Positions 57,926-64,000 of a stretch of 64,000 nucleotides of DNA are shown in pieces. Location: positions 35,318,964 through 35,382,963 of the forward strand of contig CM059556.1 in assembly GCA_030386875.1 (NCBI GenBank), written 5' to 3'. Position 1 is the first letter of the stretch, and each line of letters starts with the position of its first letter. The DNA comes from Morinoia aosen (Eukaryota > Arthropoda > Malacostraca > Amphipoda > Talitridae). The notes under the pieces are model-generated. The model did no database searches. It was given only the letters and a program-made list of their open reading frames with translations, and was not told the DNA's origin. A program made the translations under genes and the position numbers.

Positions 57926-58007
57926 CACAAAGTGAATCACAATCCAAACACACTCCCTCGAAAAATCCGCGCGAGAATTTCCCCCACCAAATAGCACCCT
58001 TGCTCAC

Positions 58008-58268
58008 CGCAATGGCATTGCCAGTCCTGAACCAGAAGAGCTTGTTGGGGAGCTGGTCAATGCCCTTGGCGCCCTTCACGAAGCGCATGTAGGCGACCCC
58101 CAGCAGGAGGTAGGTGGCGAACAGCACCGACACGACGATGAGAAACACCGAGAAGCCCCCCAGGCCCGAGGACGGGCGTGGGGCGCTGCAGGCCAGGGAG
58201 TGTGAAGTCGAGAACGAGTTGAAGCACCCGAGGCCGGGCACTGGGTCCGACTTGAGCGTTGGGGAGGG
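58008..58268 (-). CDS. M6PR: M6PR-like exon: end of MRH domain, transmembrane helix, juxtamembrane tail
   Basis: 261 nt, exactly 87 codons, phase 0 to 0, acceptor ATTATTACAG and donor GCG|GTGAGC. The first part holds the last lectin cysteines (LGCFNSF, then SHSLACSAP). A hydrophobic run GGFSVFLIVVSVLFATYLLL follows as the single transmembrane helix. Next comes GVAYMRFVKGAKGIDQLP and KLFWFRTGNAIA, which aligns with the conserved cytosolic start of the vertebrate receptor tail (R-x-V-x-G-A-K-G-x-x-Q-x-P, then FW). Codon choice is GC-rich compared with the surrounding AT-rich intron. This is the diagnostic exon of the gene. Confidence 0.88.
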
Positions 58269-58396
58269 CTGTAATAATAAAAAAAAAAATTACTAAGTAA
58301 TAACCAAGTACTTACTAATGCTCAGTAATTAGGAATTACTACCACTTTTACCTAAGTAGTTACCAAGTCGTCAAACAGGAATTATAATAATATTAG

Positions 58397-59157
58397 CGTG
58401 CACTGCCCGTCAAAAATGACGGGATTCATTACCTTTCTTGAACAAATTTTCCAGATGTGGATGACAAACAAATATTTCCACCCTAACTGTACCCGTGATA
58501 AATATCCTTGTACTCGTGCACTGGTGAAACTCGCATCACAGATACGGTCATTATAACTATCCTTATGAGCGTGACAGAGAAATGGGAAAAGCGGACTCCA
58601 AACATATAAACCAAGGGTATTATTAGGTAGTAGTAGCTCCTGTGGAAATTCCTTTGTTGCTTTGTTGGCTGGGTGTCACCGTCCAAGCCCTGCTTTCGGC
58701 AATTAAACAGGGCAAAATGCAGCATGCTGCTTCAGGAAAGAAGATAGGGCAAAATTTTAAATTACCACACATGATGTTGTGGATGCGACTTGTGAGTAAA
58801 AGAGAGCCAGGAACTGCATCAGCAGACATGTCAAAGTGCCCCACGTTTCTAAATTGGGCAGTGCAATAATCCAATATTTTGACAGAATCTTACCAAATAA
58901 CACCCATGGTGTGTTAATTTATTTTCATATTTATATATTGGTTTGCTGTCTGCTTTTTAAGAAACAGATCCTTTGATTTGATTTCAAGGATGCTTAATGA
59001 ACGTATCTGTGATACGAGTTTCACCAGTGTACAAGTACAAGAATATTTTAATGGCGTTCACTATTAGGATGGATATATTTGTTTGTCATCCACATCTGGA
59101 AAACTTGTGTAAAGAAAATATAGAATCCCGTCATTTTTTGACGGGCCCTGTACACTA
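58397..59157. mobile_element. TIR element inside the M6PR-like intron
   Basis: Inverted arms of about 170-200 bp surround ~380 bp. Both ends carry a palindrome, CCCGTCAAAAATGACGGG, and both arms share blocks such as CCAGATGTGGATGACAAACA and TGGTGAAACTCG. The centre has an open frame on each strand with no recognisable transposase. Partial copies are at about 2918-3055 and 36290-36375. Confidence 0.6.
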
Positions 59158-59639
59158 GTGAGTTATAAACGCCAACAAATTCAGATTCCAGCCCAAGAAA
59201 ACCTATCGGAAAACTTTGCATGCAACACGGGGCAGTAGCCTGCTCACCTCTGCGCAATATTTCCAGAAAGTTGGTTGCTTCGGAAACTTAATCACAGAAA
59301 TCTTTAGTGGTCAAACACCGACTAAAATAGGAGTATTTGGGAACGCAAAAATCCAACTACTAATTCGAATTAGAGTTGACACCAGCACAAATTTTGGAAC
59401 ACGTGAAATCGGGATCGAAATTTACTTTTATTCGAAAGATTAATGAATACTTGGTCTCCTAAAGTTTCGCATTATGGATCCAATTGTATAAAATTCAAAT
59501 TATTAGCGTGACTTATTTCTTACTATCTCATTTTTACAGGTCGTTTCACAAAAAATTCAAGTCCGTCTGTATCGACACTAAAAGCTAACGACACCACGGC
59601 AACCAGAAGTAAATTTTGTACATTTAAGCATGTAACGGT

Positions 59640-60019
59640 ACACCTTGTAGGTACTGCTTACGTACCTCCCGCATATCACTTGAACCCCTCACGCATGTTA
59701 CGTGCCTCGCTACGTGAACCCCTCATGTACATCCGGGCGTGTCACGGGCACCCCAGAACGTACATGACGGGCTAATGACGCACCTTATCACGCACATGAC
59801 GTACCTCGTCCCACCAACCCCGCACGCACATGACGAGCATATCACGTGGACCATGTCATGTACTTCGTCACGTCAACCCCCCACACACATTGTGGGCACA
59901 TGACGACGCACATGACGGGCACGTCACGTACCTCGTCGCGTACCCCATCACTCTCATGACGAGCACGTCACGTACCTCGTCACGTACCCCATCACGCACA
60001 TGACGGGCTAATGACGTAC
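59640..60019 (+). repeat. Degenerate minisatellite next to the MRH exon donor
   Basis: Recurring CACGTACCTCGTCACGTACC, CCATCACGCACATGACGGGC blocks. On the minus strand GGGGTACGTGACG and GAGGTACGTGACG copy the exon's own GGG|GTACGTCA donor. Confidence 0.7.
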
Positions 60020-60155
60020 CCCTTGCACGTCGTAGTCGCAGGTGACGAGAAGACGAGCGGTGCGCGGTCGGCTGGCGCAGGCGTCAGCGGCGGAGTAGTT
60101 CGTGCTGCTCAGCCACACCACCTCCACCCAGTCCGCTGTGGGCACCGTGGCGGCT
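60020..60155 (-). CDS. M6PR: M6PR-like exon: MRH lectin domain
   Basis: Frame reads ...TVPTADWVEVVWLSSTNYS, then AADACASRPRTARLLVTCDY, then DVQG. This has the MRH pattern: Tyr, a Cys-containing loop, an R-x-T strand and a TCD strand. In the family this part of the fold forms the sugar pocket and its disulfides. The donor is CAAGGG|GTACGT (phase 0), which matches the next exon. The 5' edge is uncertain: CCCCAG (exon start 60155) or CCCACAG (exon start 60135) could be the acceptor. Tandem arrays sit on both sides; their units repeat GGTACGT on the donor side and CCCCAG on the acceptor side. Confidence 0.75.
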
Positions 60156-60520
60156 CTGGGGCTTTGTGTGTACAGACTCGAGCGCTTTGCTGCTCGGGCA
60201 CACTGACTGTGCAGCTCTGGGGCTTTGTGTGTGCACACTCGAGCGCTTTGTTGCTCAGGCACACTGACTGCGCAGCTCTGGGGCTTTGTATGTACACACT
60301 TGAGTGCTTTGTTGCTCTGGCACAGTGACTGTGCAGCTCTGGGGCTTTGTTTGTACAGACTTGAGTGCTTTTTTGCTCAGGCACACTGACTGTGCAGCTC
60401 TGGGGCTTTGTGTGTCCAGACTTGAGTGCTTTGTTGTTCAGGCACACTGACTGTGCAGCTCTGGGGCTTTGTGTGTACAGACTTGAGTGTTTTGTTGCTC
60501 AGGCACACTGAGCTAATCTC
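60140..60520 (+). repeat. Minisatellite, 60-bp unit, about 6 copies, at the MRH exon acceptor
   Basis: Unit contains GCACACTGACTGTGCAGCTC, TGGGGCTTTGTGTGTACAGA and TTGAGTGCTTTGTTGCTCAG. On the minus strand each has AAAGCCCCAGAGC, the likely acceptor of the exon. Confidence 0.85.
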
Positions 60521-60559
60521 TGAAGTTAGGCGAGCATACTTTGGAAGTAAAGACTCAAG

Positions 60560-60790
60560 CATATACTATTGAAAAAACAAACTGCTATGGTGTCCAGAAA
60601 AACAAACTGCTGTGGGTACAGTGTTAACTCAATGTACTTTGAAAATAAAAGCTCAAGTTGTCTGAATTCAAGAAAAACAAACTGCTGTGGTGTCCATAAT
60701 TTTAGAAAAACAAACTGCTATGGTGTCCAAAATTAAAAAAAAATAACTGCTGAGGTACCCAAAATTCAAGAGAAACAAACTCCTGTGCTG
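60560..60790 (+). repeat. Degenerate ~28-33-bp tandem repeat, about 6 copies
   Basis: Units share AAAACAAACTGCTGTGGTGT and CCA. Confidence 0.65.
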
Positions 60791-61052
60791 CCCAAAATTA
60801 GGCCAGCAGGCTGCAAAAATATGACAAGTTTTCTGCCATCACAGGAAAATCAATGTTTCACAGGTCCACGATTAAGTCAGCACCGCACTCAAATAGGCAC
60901 TCATGACACCGACCAATATGCCCGCAGTACATCCTCCCACACAGACACAGTCATTGTACTCATGCAGTGCTGCAATTTGCTTCATCAATTTCCATATTTA
61001 TCGAACCTAGATTACACAACAAAGGAAAAACATTTTTCAAACTATTCCCTCA

Positions 61053-61350
61053 GATTAGATTATTAGATAGTTTAAGCCTTCCTATCTGCCACAATGGCCA
61101 TCCAAAGAGAGGAAGGAGGAAGGGACCATTTAGTATGGAGTCAAGGGATCGTGGAATCTATGCAGAAAAGGCATAGAAACAGTAAGTTGAGAAAGAAGAT
61201 AATGAAACAAGATCAGAGTTGAAGAAGAAAGAAGTAGGTGGTAAAAACAGGACAGCAGTGAGCCGAAAAAAGATGGTTTTTAGTATAACAAAAACTTGTT
61301 ATTTAAGCAAAAAGAAGGCCTACCTAACCCTCAGCTTGGCCCTCACATTT
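61053..61350 (+). repeat. Long dispersed repeat
   Basis: GATTATTAGATAGTTTAAGC, GACCATTTAGTATGGAGTCA and CTAACCCTCAGCTTGGCCCT. Confidence 0.6.
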
Positions 61351-61754
61351 AACTATTCCCTCAATCATCGGTTTTGACTATTGACATGAGTATAACGTTG
61401 CTCATGTGTGTATTTGAACAAAAAATCCTGACGTCAAGATATTTTAAAAACCGATGAGGCTTTTGTATCATCTTTATTGGAAAAACACCATTTTTCTTTT
61501 CTTTCGAGTGTCCTTAGGCCGAGCTCTTCCCGTTCACTTTTCTTTGTTTGTTTTTATAGAATTGATAAGCACTCTCGGTTTGATTCGTTTCTTGAGATTT
61601 ATTTGCATGATTGTAATTAATTTAACGTGATATAAATGAGATAGTAATTTAATCTCATTTCAATAATTTGATTTGATCACCGTGATGGTAATTTATTTCA
61701 AGGCCAAGTCTTGTTTGTTTTGATCAGGTCAAACCTGGTCATGGGTGGGCCATG

Positions 61755-62055
61755 ATGTACTTCTACTCGTACTTATGAGTTCATACTTGTTACTTCTACT
61801 CATATTTGTACGGCCATGCTTTAAAGTTCTACTCGTACTTGTAAGTTCGTACTAGTACTTCTACTCGCACATATGAGTTCATTCTTAGTACTTCTACTCA
61901 TACTTGTACGTTTATTTTGAACTTCTACTCGTACTTGTAAGTTCGTACTAGTACTTCTACTTTTATTCATGAGTTCATAATTGGTACTTTTACTCGTACT
62001 TTTGAGTTCCTACATAATACTCGTACTTGAAAGTTTATACTTAGTACTTTCATTT
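61755..62055 (+). repeat. Degenerate tandem repeat of GTACTTCTACTCGTACTTGT type
   Basis: Unit about 50-60 bp with ATGAGTTC and AAGTTCGTACTAGTACTTCT blocks. Confidence 0.65.
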
Positions 62056-63049
62056 AGACAGTGTTTTACGTCCGCGGTCCCACCGAACTTTTGTTTTATG
62101 ACGTCTTATGTTAGGAAATTTTTAAAAGCCAATATGCTGGCATGTATCTCATGTGGCAACTTGGAAATAAACGGTTTTTCTTTCTTTCTTGACCAGCCTA
62201 GCTTGTAACATATCTATCACATGCATGTAGATGCTCTTGACAAATTTCATAATTCTTTACTTATTCGTACTGATGGTCACTAGTTACCTAACATGCTTCA
62301 TTGAAATTCTTTACCTACCTATTTGTAACGTAGGTCACCATTTGCTTATACAATTGTTATTAGAATTTTTCACGTATTCTTGATTGTGGTCCTTAGTTTT
62401 CTTTAAAAGTTTCCTGTAAATATTTTACCTGCGTAAATCATTAACTTCATTAACTTAATCATTTAACTTCAGTCCCAAGTCTTTCTCGATTTTTCAAGTA
62501 CAGCGATTTCAACATTGATTCCAACTTTTTGCATTCCTTCAGTAATCCATTTCATTTTGAGTAAATCATAACAATCGCAATTCTTCCATCCCACCATTTC
62601 CCCAGTTGATCGCTACTACGATTGAAATTAGAACTTAGCGTGAAAAAAAAATTCCGCAACACAGCACCAGTTGTTCATGGCAATAAAAGAAAGAAAGAAA
62701 ATCTAGAGATGAACTAGGACAAAATACCTCACAACTACACAACCTGCACACTGCAGTACATATTTAATTATATTTTTCGAGGTAACAATTACTGGTAATA
62801 ACTTGCAACAACCCGCACAGCACAACCACGATCCTCAGATATATTCATAGCAATGAGAGAGGAAAGGGTATAATATACCCGGCAACATAACACATGACAT
62901 TACCTCTCAATAATTGACAACAATGACAAAAAAAGCAAAACGCACCATAACACACATGACGCTACCTTTTTTTTATCTACTGTATTCAATGTAATAATAA
63001 AAAATACGCGTCACAAAAACACAATACGACGTCCTCAACGATATAGAAC
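62056..63049. other. No gene seen
   Basis: AT-rich. CAACA/ACACATGACGNTACCT strings near 62890-63150 recur loosely and grade into the 34-bp array. Confidence 0.35.
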
Positions 63050-63224
63050 ATTCACGCAAAACAACACACAAGGTACCACTCCCTCAACAACGACACAAAA
63101 CAACACAATACGCTTGACAACACACATGACGTCACCTTTTTTAGCAACAATAAAAAAATGCAAGAACACAATACCACTTCCTCAACAATATTCAAGGCAC
63201 CGATCCACAAAGCAACAAGTACGC

Positions 63225-64000
63225 GTCCCAACAACACACACGGTACCACTCTTTCAAGTCCGACACAAAACAGCGCAGTACGCGTCCCAAACAACGCCAC
63301 AAAACAGCACAGTACGCGTCTCAAACAACGCCACAAAACAGCACAGTACGCGTCTCAAACAACGCCACAAAACAGCACAGTACGCGTCCCAAACAACGCC
63401 ACAAAACAGCGCAGTACGCGTCCTAAACAACGCCACAAAACAGCACAGTACGCGTCCCAAACAACGCCACAAAACAGCACAGCACGCGTCTCAAACAACG
63501 CCACAAAACAGCACAGTACGCGTCCCAAACAACGCCACAAAACAGCGCAGTACGCGTCCCAAACAACGCCACAAAACAGCGCAGTACGCGTCCCAAACAA
63601 CGCCACAAAACAGCACAGTACGCGTCTCAAACAACGCCACAAAACAGAACAGTACGCGTCTCAAGCAACGCCACAAAACAGCACAGTACGCGTCCCAAAC
63701 AACGCCACAAAACAGCACAGTACGCGTCTCAAACGCCACAAAACAGCACAGTACGCGTCCCAAACAACGCCACAAAACAGCGCAGTACGCGTCCCAAACA
63801 ACGCCACAAAACAGCACAGTACGCGTCCCAAACAACGCCACAAAACAGCACAGTACGCGTCTCAAACGCCACAAAACAGCACAGTACGCGTCCCAAACAA
63901 CGCCACAAAACAGCACAGTACGCGTCTCAAGCAACGCCACAAAACAGCACAGTACGCGTCTCAAACAACGCCACAAAACAAGCACGGCAGGCGTCCTAAA
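63225..64000 (+). repeat. Minisatellite, 34-bp unit, about 21 copies, runs off the window
   Basis: Unit contains AACGCCACAAAACAGCACAG and TACGCGTCTCAAAC; two units lack AACA. Diverged copies extend left to about 63050. Confidence 0.9.

Larger units (their letters stand above)
54404..60155 (-). other. M6PR: Gene model B: cation-dependent mannose-6-phosphate receptor-like (3' part, four exons)
   Basis: Four minus-strand exons (60155-60020, 58268-58008, 57133-57037, 54537-54404) join with matching phases (0/0, 0/0, 1/1) into one frame ending in TAA. The order is MRH lectin fold, one transmembrane segment, a short Cys-containing tail and an acidic-dileucine end, which is the layout of the cation-dependent mannose-6-phosphate receptor family. 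By family knowledge such proteins carry phosphomannosylated lysosomal hydrolases from the trans-Golgi to endosomes; that role is inferred here. The conserved juxtamembrane string (RFVKGAKGIDQLP, then FW, then D-C-T-G-V-L-C-R) is what identifies it. The signal peptide and first MRH exons are not visible and may lie beyond 60.5 kb. Every exon is bordered by a tandem array. Confidence 0.85.

Noticed and set aside
1-64000. tRNA, rRNA or other structured RNA genes
   Set aside because: No A/B-box pairs with a cloverleaf, rRNA core or other known RNA signature was noticed; a covariance-model search would be decisive.

Overview
This is eukaryotic nuclear DNA, most likely from an arthropod and probably an insect. 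It is AT-rich. Its genes are split into short exons with GT...AG junctions and long introns, and it carries piggyBac-type TTAA miniature elements, a Penelope-type GIY-YIG relic and a mariner-type transposase relic. There are no bacterial operons, ribosome binding sites or RNA genes that I can see. The species cannot be named from the sequence.

Two genes on the minus strand can be built exon by exon with matching reading-frame phases. Gene A (about 34.6 to 17.6 kb) starts with a signal-peptide exon and runs through eleven linked coding exons. It encodes a secreted or membrane glycoprotein of a family I do not recognise, and its 3' end is not resolved. Gene B (about 60.2 to 54.4 kb) is the 3' part of a cation-dependent mannose-6-phosphate receptor-like gene: an MRH (lectin) exon, a transmembrane exon, a Cys-rich tail exon and a last exon ending in an acidic-dileucine sorting signal (DSDLL) and a stop. 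Its 5' exons are not seen here. One isolated plus-strand exon-like open frame lies at 47.37-47.68 kb.

Most of the rest is repeats. About thirty minisatellite arrays (units 10 to 107 bp) take up a large share of the window, and most introns of both genes are built of them. The striking point is their position. Many start at or within tens of bases of an exon edge, and several carry a copy of the neighbouring splice site in every unit. The clearest case is the receptor tail exon: its last ~25 coding bases plus its 5' splice site are repeated about 30 times as a 39-bp unit, so the nearest two donors are in the same phase. Similar copying is seen at the MRH exon (both sides), at the 533-nt exon of gene A (105-bp units that copy its 3' splice site) and at the 17.7-kb exon.

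Layout: 0-17 kb holds no confident gene, only DNA-transposon remnants (a 1.14-kb TIR element, a fold-back element, TTAA elements), a Penelope fragment and several arrays. 17.5-34.6 kb is gene A with its array-filled introns. 34.6-54 kb is mostly dispersed repeats, with the largest array (29 bp x ~94, 42.7-45.4 kb). 54.4-60.2 kb is gene B. 60.5-64 kb is arrays again. A dispersed repeat of about 350-430 bp, nearly always in plus orientation, recurs about every 4-5 kb across the window.
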